DNA from: Mesorhizobium sp. B2-3-12
GTDB taxonomy: Bacteria > Pseudomonadota > Alphaproteobacteria > Rhizobiales > Rhizobiaceae
Assembly: GCF_006442205.1 (NCBI RefSeq)
Contig: NZ_VFVR01000005.1
Span: forward strand, 62,001 to 126,000
DNA: 64,000 nt
Reading direction: 5' to 3'
How positions within the stretch are numbered: the stretch's first letter is position 1; each line of letters starts with the position of its first letter. Below the pieces are notes generated by a model that was given only the letters and a program-made list of their open reading frames with translations, made no database searches and was not told the origin of the DNA. Below are positions 1-9,496 of this stretch, in pieces. A program made the position numbers and the translations under genes.

Positions 1-990
1 CAGCATGGTGATCTGGCCTTCATTGGTGCCGAGCGTGTATTTCAAATACTCGTAGGCAGCTTCCTTGTTCTTCGACGCCGAGGTGATGGCGAGCGAGGAG
101 CCGCCGAGATTGGCGGCGCGCGGGCCGTCCGCGGTCAGGCTCGGCATCAGATAGACGCCCCATTTGCCGTTCTCGCCCGCCGATTCGGTGCGAATGGTGC
201 CTTCATACCAGCCGCCATAGACCTGGGTGGCGACGGTTCCGGCGGTGTTGTTGGTGATCTTGGTGCCCCAGTCGGCTGACGAGACGATGCCGGCGTCCTT
301 CATCTCCTTGAGCTTGGTCATGGCGTCGACGCATTTGGGCTGGTTGACCGTGATCGACTGGCCGTCCTCCGCGAAATAGGCGCAGCCCTGTTCGTTGGCG
401 ATCATGCGGAAGAATTCACTGTCGCCGTTGAAATCGGCGTTGGTCATCGAGACACCCGGATTGGCGGCCTGGATCTTCTTGCCGGCGGCGATGAAATCGT
501 CCCAGGTCTTGATCGATGCCGGATCGACGCCGGCCTTCTCATAGAAGTCGCGGCGATAGAAGGCGGCGACCGGGCCGGAATCCCACGGCATGGCATAGGC
601 CTTGTCGCCGACCTCGAGTTCGGTGCGTTTGAAATCGGGGAATTTCTTCTGGTCCTCGGCGCTGTAGCCCAGCGTGTGCAGGTCGACAAAGCAGTCTGGG
701 AACTGGCTCCAGTAATTCTCGGCCTCGCCGTTCTCGATGGTGACGATGTCGGGCAGGCCGACGCCACCGGCGGCACAGCCGGCGATCGACTTGTCGTAAG
801 TCGGCTGATTGCCGAGATCCTGGACCGTGACCTTGATGTCGGGATGGAGCTTGTTGAAGCCGGCAACCGTCGCCTTCAGCGACGAAGCGGCGACATTCCA
901 GCTCCAGATGGTGATTTCGCCGGACTGCGCAAAGGCCGGGGCTGAGCCCAGGGCAAGCGCGAGCGCGGCGCATGTCAGTGTGATGCGCAT
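1..990 (-). CDS. Sugar ABC transporter substrate-binding protein (family 1), 3' end cut by window
   Basis: Extracellular solute-binding protein of a carbohydrate ABC importer, acting in the periplasm. About 330 codons are visible and the frame is still open at base 1, so the C-terminus lies outside the window. The start is ATG at 990, preceded by a strong GGGAGG ribosome site. Residues 1-22 form a signal peptide ending AFA. The mature part begins with an EITIWSW segment and contains the NGDSEFF and GGWYEGT stretches typical of family 1 binding proteins such as MalE/UgpB relatives. It is divergent from an AraC-type regulator, which suggests local sugar-responsive control. Permease and ATPase genes would be expected beyond the left edge. 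The substrate cannot be named from the sequence. Confidence 0.88.
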   Translation of the reverse strand, partial: MRITLTCAALALALGSAPAFAQSGEITIWSWNVAASSLKATVAGFNKLHPDIKVTVQDLGNQPTYDKSIAGCAAGGVGLPDIVTIENGEAENYWSQFPDCFVDLHTLGYSAEDQKKFPDFKRTELEVGDKAYAMPWDSGPVAAFYRRDFYEKAGVDPASIKTWDDFIAAGKKIQAANPGVSMTNADFNGDSEFFRMIANEQGCAYFAEDGQSITVNQPKCVDAMTKLKEMKDAGIVSSADWGTKITNNTAGTVATQVYGGWYEGTIRTESAGENGKWGVYLMPSLTADGPRAANLGGSSLAITSASKNKEAAYEYLKYTLGTNEGQITML

Positions 991-1079
991 TGAAATCCTC
1001 CCATTTCATTTGCTCTCTCTGCGAGCCCGGCTAGACTAGGCGGCGCGGAAGGCTTGTCGCCGACAAAGGGAATACGGAA

Positions 1080-1967
1080 TTGGCGGAAAGTAAGATGCCG
1101 GAACGGCCGTTTTACCAGCCAGGCGCCAGCAGCGTGGAAGGGCTGCCGCTGCTCTTGCAGATGTTTCACACCGCGCCGCTGGTGATGCTCAAGCCACATT
1201 GGCATGCCCAGGTCGAGGTGAATTTCATCGTACGCGGCAGTGTGCACTACCGCATGAACGAGCATGAGATTTCGCTTTCGGCCGGGGAGATGTGCTTTTT
1301 CTGGGGCGGCCTGCCGCATCAGATGGACGATCTCAGCGACGACGCCATCTATGCCGGCGCGCACCTGCCGCTGGTGCATTTCTTCCGGTTGCATCTGCCA
1401 GCCGACATACGCCACCGGCTGATGACCGGGGCAACGCTGGTGACCAGCGCCACCGACCAATCCGACAACGACAATTTTGCGCGCTGGAACCGCTATGCCC
1501 GCTCGGGCGATGCGGCACGGACCGAGCACGCCGTCAACGAGCTGCTGCTGCGGCTGGAGCGGGTGCGGTTCGAACCTTACAGGCTGGTGCCGGAAAACCC
1601 GGCCGGACAGGAAGCGGGCAACCCGTTCGACCAGCAATCGTCGCGCAATGTCGGGCGCATGTGCGATTTCATCGCCGAGAATTTCCTCTACGACATCGAT
1701 TGCGTGAACATAGCGGCGGCCGCCGACATCCACCCCAAATACGCCATGAGCCTGTTCAAGAAATCGACCGGCATGACGCTCAACGAATATGTCAACCTGT
1801 TGCGGCTGAGCTATGCGCAGGCGCTGCTGATGCACCAGGACGCCAATGTGCTGCGCGTCGCCATGGACTCTGGCTTCGGCTCGCTCAGCGCCTTCAACAA
1901 ATCCTTCCGCAAGCTCGCCGGCATGACCCCTTCCGATTTCCGCAAGGGGCTGGCAAGCGCCAGATAG
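1080..1967 (+). CDS. AraC-family transcriptional regulator with N-terminal cupin
   Basis: DNA-binding regulator of about 295 residues. Residues 20-150 look like a cupin-type sugar-sensing domain, with a PHWHAQVEVNFI stretch. Residues about 195-290 form the double helix-turn-helix AraC/XylS domain, including the closing SGFGSLSAFNKSFRKLAG signature. The layout resembles MelR/RhaS-type sugar regulators. I chose TTG at 1080 because AAAGGG lies 9 bases upstream; ATG at 1095, behind GGAAAG, is an alternative that shortens the protein by five residues. It is transcribed away from the sugar-binding protein gene, so the 90-bp gap between them probably holds both promoters. Likely role: activator of that ABC operon. 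This is inferred from position only. Confidence 0.88.
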   Translation: MAESKMPERPFYQPGASSVEGLPLLLQMFHTAPLVMLKPHWHAQVEVNFIVRGSVHYRMNEHEISLSAGEMCFFWGGLPHQMDDLSDDAIYAGAHLPLVHFFRLHLPADIRHRLMTGATLVTSATDQSDNDNFARWNRYARSGDAARTEHAVNELLLRLERVRFEPYRLVPENPAGQEAGNPFDQQSSRNVGRMCDFIAENFLYDIDCVNIAAAADIHPKYAMSLFKKSTGMTLNEYVNLLRLSYAQALLMHQDANVLRVAMDSGFGSLSAFNKSFRKLAGMTPSDFRKGLASAR

Positions 1968-2139
1968 GCCGGACCGCGGCGCGGAAAGCAGCGGATCGCA
2001 CGGCATTTCTTTTCCTGCCGGAAATCCACATCTAGGCGCTGGACAGGCCGGATTCCCATGCTATAACCCACGCGCTTTCAAGGGGCGCCCACGGCGCTGC
2101 CATGAAATCCGGAGCACGAGTTTTCGTTAGCCGGAACAG

Positions 2140-2215
<76 letters not shown>

Positions 2216-2271
2216 TCACTTTCCTTGCCGTCTGATTTGCACGGTTTTTTGCCCCGTTTTGTCCAGCCGAT

Positions 2272-3408
2272 TTACACCACCCCGTTTTTCTGGACACTTT
2301 TGTTCTCGGTTTCCTCCGCACCTTCCCTATCGGCAAGCAGTCCGACCGCGCTCTTGGCAATGACCTTTTGGCGCGCTGCCTTGGTGTAGCGCGTCACCTC
2401 TTTTGAGGTCTGATGCCCCGTCATCGACATGATCTGATGCTCGGTGGCGCCGCGATCGGCCATGCGGCCTGATGCTGCCTTCCGTAGGCCATGGGCGCTG
2501 CATTGCGGCAAGTTGGCTTCGTCGCACCGCTTCCGAAACCAGTTGCCGAAGCCGTTGCCAGTGAAGCCACGGCCGAACTCGGTCACCAGAAACGTCAGAT
2601 CCCCGCAGGGACTGTTGTCGATGGTGAACTGCAGCCTGGGGTGGATCGGGATTTCCAACGTGATCGGTTTTTTGTTTCGACCCTTGTACTGGGTGAAGTG
2701 GAGAACGCCCTTGCGCACGTGCTGCTTGCCGAACAGCACCACATCGCTTCGGCGCTGAAGGGTGTAGAGCAGCAGGTCGAGGGCAAGGCGGGCCTTGGTG
2801 CCGACCGGATGCCGTTTCTCGAACTGCTCGACCTCTTCGATGGTCCAGGAGTGGAAGCCTTCCGACCCTGTTTTGAAATAGGCGATATCTCGGGCCGGGT
2901 TGACGGTGACAAGGTCGATCTCGGGAAGGCATGCCCATTTGAAGACCTGGCGCAGCGCCTTGACGCGGCCGTTGGCTGCTTCCTTCAGGTCGGCCTTGCG
3001 GTCGCGCAGCACGCGCACCGACTTCGCCGTAAAGGCTGGCAGGGGCATATCCTCGAAGAGCTTCGTTCCGCGCGGCTTGGTCGGCTCAGCCCAGCAGGAT
3101 TCGAGAATGAGCCGGCGAACCTGGCGCGTCTTCGGGTCGAGGTGCTTGAACTCGGCCGACGCATAGTATTGCTCGCACAGCCAACGCAGAGTTCCCTTGC
3201 CGGCAAGCTTTGGACCTGTAGCGCCAATTTTGATCTCGCCTTTCAGGGCCTGATAATAGACTGTGTTGAATTCGTCGGTGCCGGGGACGCCGGGTAGCGG
3301 GATCTTCTTTGCTTTGCCGCGGCGGAAATAGAACCGGAGGATGCCATCCGTCCGATCCTCAACGATGTAGGCTGAAGCTTGCAGCCTGTTCAAGCCGCGC
3401 GCCGTCAT
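2272..3408 (-). CDS. Tyrosine recombinase / site-specific integrase
   Basis: Integrase of 378 residues, transcribed toward the tRNA-Phe gene and ending 56 bp from it. All catalytic residues of the tyrosine recombinase family can be placed: Arg219 in LQRRSD, Lys242 in QYKGRNKK, His306 and Arg309 in HGLRKAA, His332 in MTGH, and nucleophile Tyr341 in TRYTKAA. It therefore looks catalytically intact. Residues about 65-165 would be the core-binding SAM-like domain. The N-terminus does not show the usual P4-integrase opening, so it may be a different subfamily from symbiosis-island IntS. Start ATG 3408 lacks a clear ribosome site. It presumably performs integration and excision between the 17-bp repeats. 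No excisionase (RDF) gene was recognised. Confidence 0.9.
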   Translation of the reverse strand: MTARGLNRLQASAYIVEDRTDGILRFYFRRGKAKKIPLPGVPGTDEFNTVYYQALKGEIKIGATGPKLAGKGTLRWLCEQYYASAEFKHLDPKTRQVRRLILESCWAEPTKPRGTKLFEDMPLPAFTAKSVRVLRDRKADLKEAANGRVKALRQVFKWACLPEIDLVTVNPARDIAYFKTGSEGFHSWTIEEVEQFEKRHPVGTKARLALDLLLYTLQRRSDVVLFGKQHVRKGVLHFTQYKGRNKKPITLEIPIHPRLQFTIDNSPCGDLTFLVTEFGRGFTGNGFGNWFRKRCDEANLPQCSAHGLRKAASGRMADRGATEHQIMSMTGHQTSKEVTRYTKAARQKVIAKSAVGLLADREGAEETENKSVQKNGVV

Positions 3409-3427
3409 AGTGGTGTGTTGCGCCGGG

Positions 3428-3453
3428 AACCCGCCAAATCAGGCGGGTTTTTT
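3428..3453 (+). terminator. Intrinsic terminator-like hairpin inside the element
   Basis: AACCCGCC and GGCGGGTT form an 8-bp stem around AAATCA, followed on the plus strand by a T run and TTTG. It lies just upstream of the integrase start. Since the integrase is on the minus strand, it would stop plus-strand read-through rather than integrase transcription. Confidence 0.55.
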
Positions 3454-3500
3454 GTTGACTTCGTGGGGATCGAGCTGCGTGAGGGTCGCGGCTTCGAGGG

Positions 3501-3764
3501 CTACTGCGAACCTGGCATTTTGGCATATCCATTGGGATCTTTGTGGACGCCCGGCGACGGCGAGGTTTCCGCTGGCGCATTCCCACCCTGGTTTTGCTCA
3601 GGAGCGCGCTTGAACGGCGCTGTCCGCCATGAGCCCCCTGACAGGGGCGTAAGCACAAAAATTGCCAGCAGGCATAGTAAAATGGCCCCGGCCAAGACCA
3701 CTCCCCACTTGAGGACCCGGCCTGTTCCCTTCTGTTCCTCTCGGCGCGATAGATTGTCTGTCAT
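3501..3764 (-). CDS. Small single-span membrane protein, function unknown
   Basis: Starting at ATG 3764 the product is 87 residues; a TTG at 3785 in the same frame would add seven. The N-terminus is polar and basic (NLSRREEQK), followed by one hydrophobic helix (VLKWGVVLAGAILLCLLAIF) and a proline- and glycine-rich, probably disordered, tail. That gives a tail-out single-pass topology. It sits upstream of the integrase on the same strand inside the integrated element, separated from it by a palindrome. The ribosome site is weak. I do not recognise a family. It may be a real cargo gene or a leftover of a larger island. Confidence 0.45.
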   Translation of the reverse strand: MTDNLSRREEQKGTGRVLKWGVVLAGAILLCLLAIFVLTPLSGGSWRTAPFKRAPEQNQGGNAPAETSPSPGVHKDPNGYAKMPGSQ

Positions 3765-3851
3765 CGGGTTCACTTTCTGAATCAAGGCAATTCAGGCCCA
3801 AACTTGATGACAGCAACGATGTTCCATCTGAGCCCCCACAAGGAGACTTCT

Positions 3852-3980
3852 ATGTCAACTCGCTATGCAACCATCATCACGGACGACGACGGCCAAGAGG
3901 TCGTTTCAAACGTAGGCACGCCGACGTGCTTCCCTGCCAGATCTTTGGCAATGCGGATTGCGCGCTCCTCGCTCTGCTGA
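3852..3980 (+). pseudogene. Truncated 42-codon ORF with strong ribosome site
   Basis: ATG 3852 is preceded by an excellent AAGGAG site. The ORF opens MSTRYATIITDDDGQEVVS, which looks like the start of a small soluble protein, but after about 20 codons it runs into sequence that is antisense to the neighbouring minus-strand ORF and stops at 3980. The natural reading is that the 5' part of one gene has been joined to the reversed 3'-truncated part of another. I recall small rhizobial proteins with similar openings but cannot verify this here. Confidence 0.35.
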
Positions 3981-4084
3981 TCGGCCGGGCCGAATGCAGG
4001 GAATAGCTCGCCATCATTGCCACGATCGAAAGCGACGACGACGATGAGCTTCGGTCTCTTCTGGCTCGGAACCTGGTCAGACAT
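3863..4084 (-). pseudogene. Small hypothetical ORF, probably C-terminally truncated
   Basis: A 73-codon ORF that starts MSDQVPSQKRPKLIVVVAFD and runs through a plausible soluble segment with SEERAIRIAKDLAGKHVGV. Its last 16 codons are the antisense of the plus-strand ORF beginning at 3852. The protein-like part ends near 3915, so the original C-terminus seems to have been lost when the two sequences were joined. It lies inside the integrated element. Function unknown. Confidence 0.35.
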
Positions 4085-4192
4085 GCGCCATGATAGCTGC
4101 TGGACACTTTTGCGAAAAGATCAATGATTGCGTGGGAAGCGAAACTGTCCAGCCGCGCCGCAAGGCATTGAATCTGCCTATTTTCTGTGCCT

Positions 4193-4209
4193 CGCCTCTG
4201 GGCACCATC
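4193..4209 (+). repeat. att site, distal copy (17-bp direct repeat)
   Basis: A perfect copy of the 17 bases at 2201-2217, without the rest of a tRNA. It marks the far end of the integrated element. Chromosomal sequence resumes just beyond, leading into pcaR. Confidence 0.85.
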
Positions 4210-4292
4210 TTCCCTCCCGCCACTCCCTTTCGCCGAATCCCCTACGCTTGCGCGTGTGATCTTTTCCGAGAGTATTCCGGAAATCCCGGGCC

Positions 4293-5063
4293 TCAGACGA
4301 CGAAGAACTCCTCCACCCGCCCCTTGGCCATTCGAAGCACCGGCAGGATGTCGCGCTCCATCGCCTCGACAGAAAAGCGCGCCGACTGGGTCGAGACATT
4401 GATCGCGGCGACGATGTGGCCGGCGCGGTCGTTGATCGGTAAGGCGATCGACCGCAGCCCAAGCTCCAGTTCCTCGTCGACGATGGCGAACCCGACTGTC
4501 TTGGCCCTGGCAATGGCCTTCGCGAGCAACGGCCTCTCAACAATCGTCTTCGGCGTCCGCCGTTCGATCGTCGCCTTGCCAAGAAATGCTTCCAATTCCC
4601 CTGATGTCAGTCCTGCCAGCAGCATTCTTCCCATCGAGGTGCAATAGGCGGGCAGCCTGGTGCCGACATCAAGCGAGATGCTGACGATACGGCGGCCGGG
4701 AATGCGGGCGACATAGACGACATCCTCGCCCGACAGGATCGCCGCCGAACAAGCCTCGTTCAACTGCGCCGCCACGGCACGCATTATGGGCGTCGCGAAG
4801 GTCCACAGCGAGGCGCCTCCCAGCCAGGTGCGGGCGACAGTCAGCAGGCGCGGCGACAAGGAAAATACACGACCGGACTGGGTCGCGTAGCCGGTGGCGA
4901 CCAAGGTCAGCAGGAAGCGCCGCGCGCCGGCGCGGGTCAGGCCGGCTTCCTCGGCCATCTCCGTCAGGGTCATGCCGGTGGGATGCCGGGCCAGAATCTC
5001 CATCACGCCAAGCCCACGCTCGAGCGATCCGACATGGTCACGCGAAACGGTCTCGTCGTCCAA
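4293..5063 (-). CDS. pcaR: IclR-family regulator of the beta-ketoadipate genes (PcaR-like)
   Basis: IclR-type regulator of 256 residues. The N-terminal winged helix-turn-helix (SLERGLGVMEILARH to RRFLLTLVATGYA, residues about 12-55) is followed by the IclR effector-binding domain, which includes VGTRLPAYCTSMGRMLLA. I chose TTG 5063 because CCGGAGG lies 5-7 bases upstream; the longer open frame has no support. It is divergent from pcaIJF, with an inverted repeat in the shared 120-bp gap. Known background: PcaR/PcaU-type IclR proteins control pca genes in response to beta-ketoadipate or protocatechuate. The assignment rests on family and position together. Confidence 0.85.
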   Translation of the reverse strand: MDDETVSRDHVGSLERGLGVMEILARHPTGMTLTEMAEEAGLTRAGARRFLLTLVATGYATQSGRVFSLSPRLLTVARTWLGGASLWTFATPIMRAVAAQLNEACSAAILSGEDVVYVARIPGRRIVSISLDVGTRLPAYCTSMGRMLLAGLTSGELEAFLGKATIERRTPKTIVERPLLAKAIARAKTVGFAIVDEELELGLRSIALPINDRAGHIVAAINVSTQSARFSVEAMERDILPVLRMAKGRVEEFFVV

Positions 5064-5142
5064 TGCCGCCTCCGGAAATCCAATGCCACCGGATTGACTC
5101 GGCGGCAGAGCTCGACGTAAAAGTATCGCATATAAAACACAT

Positions 5143-5157
5143 GTTCGCAATACGAAC
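5143..5157. promoter_or_regulatory. Candidate PcaR operator in the pcaR-pcaI gap
   Basis: GTTCG and CGAAC form a perfect inverted repeat with a 5-bp spacer, lying 26 bp before the pcaI start in an AT-rich stretch. Position and symmetry suit an IclR-family binding site. No binding data can be read from sequence. Confidence 0.45.
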
Positions 5158-5183
5158 TTTTTTGCAGATGCGGAGCCATTGGA

Positions 5184-6041
5184 ATGGTCAAGTTCCTGCC
5201 CCTGAAAGAGGCTGTCGCGGAGAATTTGCATGACGGCGACACGGTGGCCTTCGAAGGTTTCACCCATCTGATCCCCACAGCCGCCGCGCATGAGGCGATC
5301 CGCCAGGGGTTTCGCGACCTGACCCTGATCCGCATGACGCCCGACCTGATCTACGATCAGATGATCGGCATGGGCATGGCGAAGAAGATTGTTTTCTCCT
5401 ATGTCGGCAATCCCGGCGTCGGCTTGCTGCGGCGCGCCCGCGACGCCATCGAAAACGGTTTTCCCCGCTCGATCGAGGTCGAGGAGCACAGCCATGCCGG
5501 TATGGCCAACGCCTATGAGGCGGGCGCCGCCGGTCTGCCTTGCGCCGTGTTTCGCGGCTATCGCGGCGCCGGGCTGGTTGAGGTCAATCCGAACATCAAG
5601 TCAGTCACCTGCCCATTCACCGGCGAGGTGCTCGCGGCCGTGCCTTCGATCCGGCCTGACGTCACCTTCATCCATGCGCAGAAGGCTGACAGAAAAGGCA
5701 ATGTGCTGGTCGAAGGCATCATCGGCATCCAGAAGGAAGCGGTGCTCGCCGCCAAACGCGCGGTGGTGACGGTCGAGGAAGTGGTCGACAGTTTCGACGA
5801 TCTGCACCCGAATCTGACCGTGCTGCCGCGCTGGACCATCGCGGCGATCTCGGTCGTGCCGGGCGGTTCGCATCCATCCTACGCGCATGGCTACTATGTC
5901 AGGGACAATGCCGCCTATCTCGAATGGGACGAGATCGCCGGCGACCGCGAGAAATTCCAGGCCTGGATGCAGGCAAATGTGATCGAGAAGAGCGCCAATG
6001 ATTTCGCCGCCCGGATCGAGCATCTGAGGAGAGCGGCATGA
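5184..6041 (+). CDS. pcaI: 3-oxoadipate CoA-transferase, subunit A
   Basis: Alpha subunit (285 residues) of the enzyme that moves CoA from succinyl-CoA to beta-ketoadipate, the penultimate step of aromatic degradation. The CoA-transferase family I fold shows in FEGFTHLIPTAAAHEAI near the N-terminus and in later VEVNPNIKSVTCPFTGE and FIHAQKAD segments. At 285 residues it belongs to the longer glutaconate-CoA-transferase/CatI-like class rather than the roughly 230-residue PcaI class. ATG 5184 follows GGAG at a good distance. It overlaps pcaJ by ATGA, so the two subunits should be translationally coupled. Confidence 0.88.
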   Translation: MVKFLPLKEAVAENLHDGDTVAFEGFTHLIPTAAAHEAIRQGFRDLTLIRMTPDLIYDQMIGMGMAKKIVFSYVGNPGVGLLRRARDAIENGFPRSIEVEEHSHAGMANAYEAGAAGLPCAVFRGYRGAGLVEVNPNIKSVTCPFTGEVLAAVPSIRPDVTFIHAQKADRKGNVLVEGIIGIQKEAVLAAKRAVVTVEEVVDSFDDLHPNLTVLPRWTIAAISVVPGGSHPSYAHGYYVRDNAAYLEWDEIAGDREKFQAWMQANVIEKSANDFAARIEHLRRAA

Positions 6042-6844
6042 GCGACAATGATAGCCCCTTGGGCTTCACCCCCAATGAGATGATGACCATCGCCGCCAGC
6101 CGCGCGTTGAAAAACGACGATGTCTGCTTCGTCGGCATCGGCGCGCCATCGGCCGCCTGCAACGTGGCCCGGCTGACGCACGCGCCCGACATCACCTTGA
6201 TCTACGAAAGCGGCACGATCGGTACCGCGCCCGATGTGCTGCCGCTGTCGATCGGCGATGGCGAATTGTGCGAGACGGCGGTCACCACCGTCGCGGTGCC
6301 GGAGATGTTCCGCTACTGGCTACAGGGCGGCCGCATTTCCATTGGCTTTTTGGGTGCCGCCCAGCTCGACAAGTTCGGCAACATCAACACCACCGTGATC
6401 GGCGGCTATTTCCATCCCAGGACCAGGCTGCCCGGCGGCGGCGGCGCACCGGAGATCGCGACCTCGTCGAAGGAGATCTACATCACCATGGCGCAGTCGA
6501 AGCGTGGCATGGTCGAGAAGATCGATTTCTTCACCTCCTTCGGCCATGGCGAGGGCGGCGATCATCGCAAGCGGCTGGGCATCGATACATCAGGCCCGAC
6601 GCTTCTCATCACCGATCTCGCCATCTGGAAGCCGGATCCGCTGACCAAGGAATTCATTGTCGTCTCGCTGCATCCCGGCGTCACCCGTCAACAGGTGCAG
6701 GAGAGCTGTGGCTGGACGGTCAGGTTCGCCGAGGCGCTTGACGAAACGCCGGCGCCAAGCGAACTCGAACTGAAGACATTGCGCGACCTGCAGGCCCGCA
6801 CCAAGGCGGCGCATGAAGGGACCGGAAAAGGGAAAGCAGCCTGA
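6038..6844 (+). CDS. pcaJ: 3-oxoadipate CoA-transferase, subunit B
   Basis: Beta subunit, 268 residues. The segment LIYESGTIGTAPDVLPLSIGD carries the likely catalytic glutamate (Glu57) that forms the glutamyl-CoA thioester in family I CoA-transferases. The GGGGAPEIATSSKEIYITM stretch is typical of the subunit. Like its partner it is of the longer GctB/CatJ type. The start overlaps the pcaI stop by four bases, and the gene ends one base before the pcaF ATG, giving a tight pcaIJF operon. The substrate could be another dicarboxylate, but the pcaF and pcaR neighbours favour 3-oxoadipate. Confidence 0.87.
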   Translation: MSDNDSPLGFTPNEMMTIAASRALKNDDVCFVGIGAPSAACNVARLTHAPDITLIYESGTIGTAPDVLPLSIGDGELCETAVTTVAVPEMFRYWLQGGRISIGFLGAAQLDKFGNINTTVIGGYFHPRTRLPGGGGAPEIATSSKEIYITMAQSKRGMVEKIDFFTSFGHGEGGDHRKRLGIDTSGPTLLITDLAIWKPDPLTKEFIVVSLHPGVTRQQVQESCGWTVRFAEALDETPAPSELELKTLRDLQARTKAAHEGTGKGKAA

Positions 6845-6845
6845 C

Positions 6846-8051
<1,206 letters not shown>

Positions 8052-8163
8052 CCGCTTCAGTGGGTGGTACGACTTTGCTCTCATCCGCCTTCTTGCGGAT
8101 TCAATTTGCTTGGTGATCCCACAACCCTAGGGCAAACTCCCTGCCGGGGCTGCAGGAGGTGAA

Positions 8164-8598
8164 ATGAGAGCACGCGCAGCGACGCTGGGGGATCTCGAGG
8201 ATGTCTTCCATGGCCTGTCCAAACGGATGTCGGACGAGTACGCGGCGGCCGGCAAGGACAGCAAGATCGCCTACGACAATCTGATGATGAATCTGAAGGA
8301 AGGCCGGGCGCACGCACTGGTCGAGGGCGACAAGGCCGTGGCGATCATTGCCTGGCATGAGAACAGCGACGCGGCCGATACGCTGTTTGCCGCGCAGGAG
8401 GATTTCTTCCGCGGCTCGACCGTGCGCTTCTGCAAGCGGCACATCAGGCATATCCAGGCGCTTGCCGGGAACCTGCCCATCCACTCGCGCAGCTGGCTGC
8501 AGGGGCCCGACGTCGCCCGATGGTTCGGCATTATCGGCTATGACGAGCGCGGCCAGGAAAACGGCGCCAAGCTGTTCGAACTGCTGCCGGCGCGCTGA
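8164..8598 (+). CDS. Hypothetical protein, possible GNAT-like fold
   Basis: Soluble protein of 144 residues with no signal peptide or membrane segment. ATG 8164 follows an excellent AGGAGGT site only three bases away. The opening (MRARAATLGDLEDVFHGLS), a central HALVEGDKAVAIIAW strand pair and a later WFGIIGYDERG stretch are arranged like small GNAT-type proteins related to phage DUF2833 proteins, but the acetyl-CoA loop is not obvious. It stands alone between pcaF and the convergent esterase gene. Function unknown. Confidence 0.6.
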   Translation: MRARAATLGDLEDVFHGLSKRMSDEYAAAGKDSKIAYDNLMMNLKEGRAHALVEGDKAVAIIAWHENSDAADTLFAAQEDFFRGSTVRFCKRHIRHIQALAGNLPIHSRSWLQGPDVARWFGIIGYDERGQENGAKLFELLPAR

Positions 8599-8606
8599 AC
8601 AGAAAT

Positions 8607-9473
8607 TTACCGCACCGCGAACGCCGCCTGCACCGCGCGATTGACGGTCACCGGCAGGATCGACATGTGGTTCTCGCCGGCGTGCAGCTCGAAACTCGCC
8701 CGCAGGCCCGGCAGCGCGTCGAGGCGTTCCGCCATCGCCCGCGCGAATTCGTCGGTGCGGATCAGTTTCTTCTGCTGCAGGCGCTTTTCCTCGTCTTCCG
8801 CGCCGATCTGGAACGGCGCCAGCTTTTCAGTCTCGTATTCGCCGGCCGACAGGATCACGTCAGCCTCCAATCCTTCTGGTATGGCGATTTCGAATGGCTT
8901 CAGGAAGCGGTCGATGGCGCGGTCTTCCCAGTAGATGGCCGGGCTGGCGGCGATGAAGGTACGGAACGAAAGCGGGCGCGTGAACAGGGCGTAGAGCGCG
9001 AACAGGCCACCGAAGGAGTGACCGTAAAGTGCCTGGCGGCTGGTATCGATTCTGACCCGGCTGGCGACCCAAGGCTTCAGCTCATCCTCGATGAAGGCCA
9101 GGAACTCCCCTGCCCCGCCGGTCCTGACTTCCGGTGTGCCTTCGTAGAAGGGCGGGTAGGTCTGGCCCGGTGGGGGTCCCAGGTCCCAGGAGCGGCGCAG
9201 CGGGTCGTAGGCGCCCTCGACGGGATAGCCGATGGCGACGATGACGCCCCAGCCGACGTTGGTGCCGGCGGGATAGAAGGCCTGCGCGCGCATGGCGTCG
9301 ACCGCCGTTGCGATGACGGCATTGCCGTCGGTCATGTAGAGCACCGGCCAGCCGGTCTCGGGCGCCGGGCCGGAGGGCACATGGATGAAGACCCGCCAGG
9401 GGGCGCCACCATAGGCCGGAACGAAATCGTGAGCAGTGGTGTCGGCGATCAAAGCGGGCGTCGACTTGGACAT
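8607..9473 (-). CDS. Alpha/beta-hydrolase, enterochelin-esterase-like (IroE/Fes type)
   Basis: Putative esterase of 288 residues. The nucleophile is Ser153 in LYGHSFGG, and the catalytic histidine is probably His269 in AGENHMS near the C-terminus. VLYMTDGNAVI and the long acidic loop resemble siderophore-trilactone esterases of the Pfam Esterase family. ATG 9473 follows GGAGA. No signal peptide is seen, so it should act in the cytoplasm. It is the last gene of fhuD-fhuB-esterase, which suggests release of iron by hydrolysing an imported ferric siderophore. A much longer open frame runs back into fhuB, but that part is out of frame with the permease and not coding. Confidence 0.8.
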   Translation of the reverse strand: MSKSTPALIADTTAHDFVPAYGGAPWRVFIHVPSGPAPETGWPVLYMTDGNAVIATAVDAMRAQAFYPAGTNVGWGVIVAIGYPVEGAYDPLRRSWDLGPPPGQTYPPFYEGTPEVRTGGAGEFLAFIEDELKPWVASRVRIDTSRQALYGHSFGGLFALYALFTRPLSFRTFIAASPAIYWEDRAIDRFLKPFEIAIPEGLEADVILSAGEYETEKLAPFQIGAEDEEKRLQQKKLIRTDEFARAMAERLDALPGLRASFELHAGENHMSILPVTVNRAVQAAFAVR

Positions 9474-9496
9474 GAATATCTCCACAGGGACAAACG

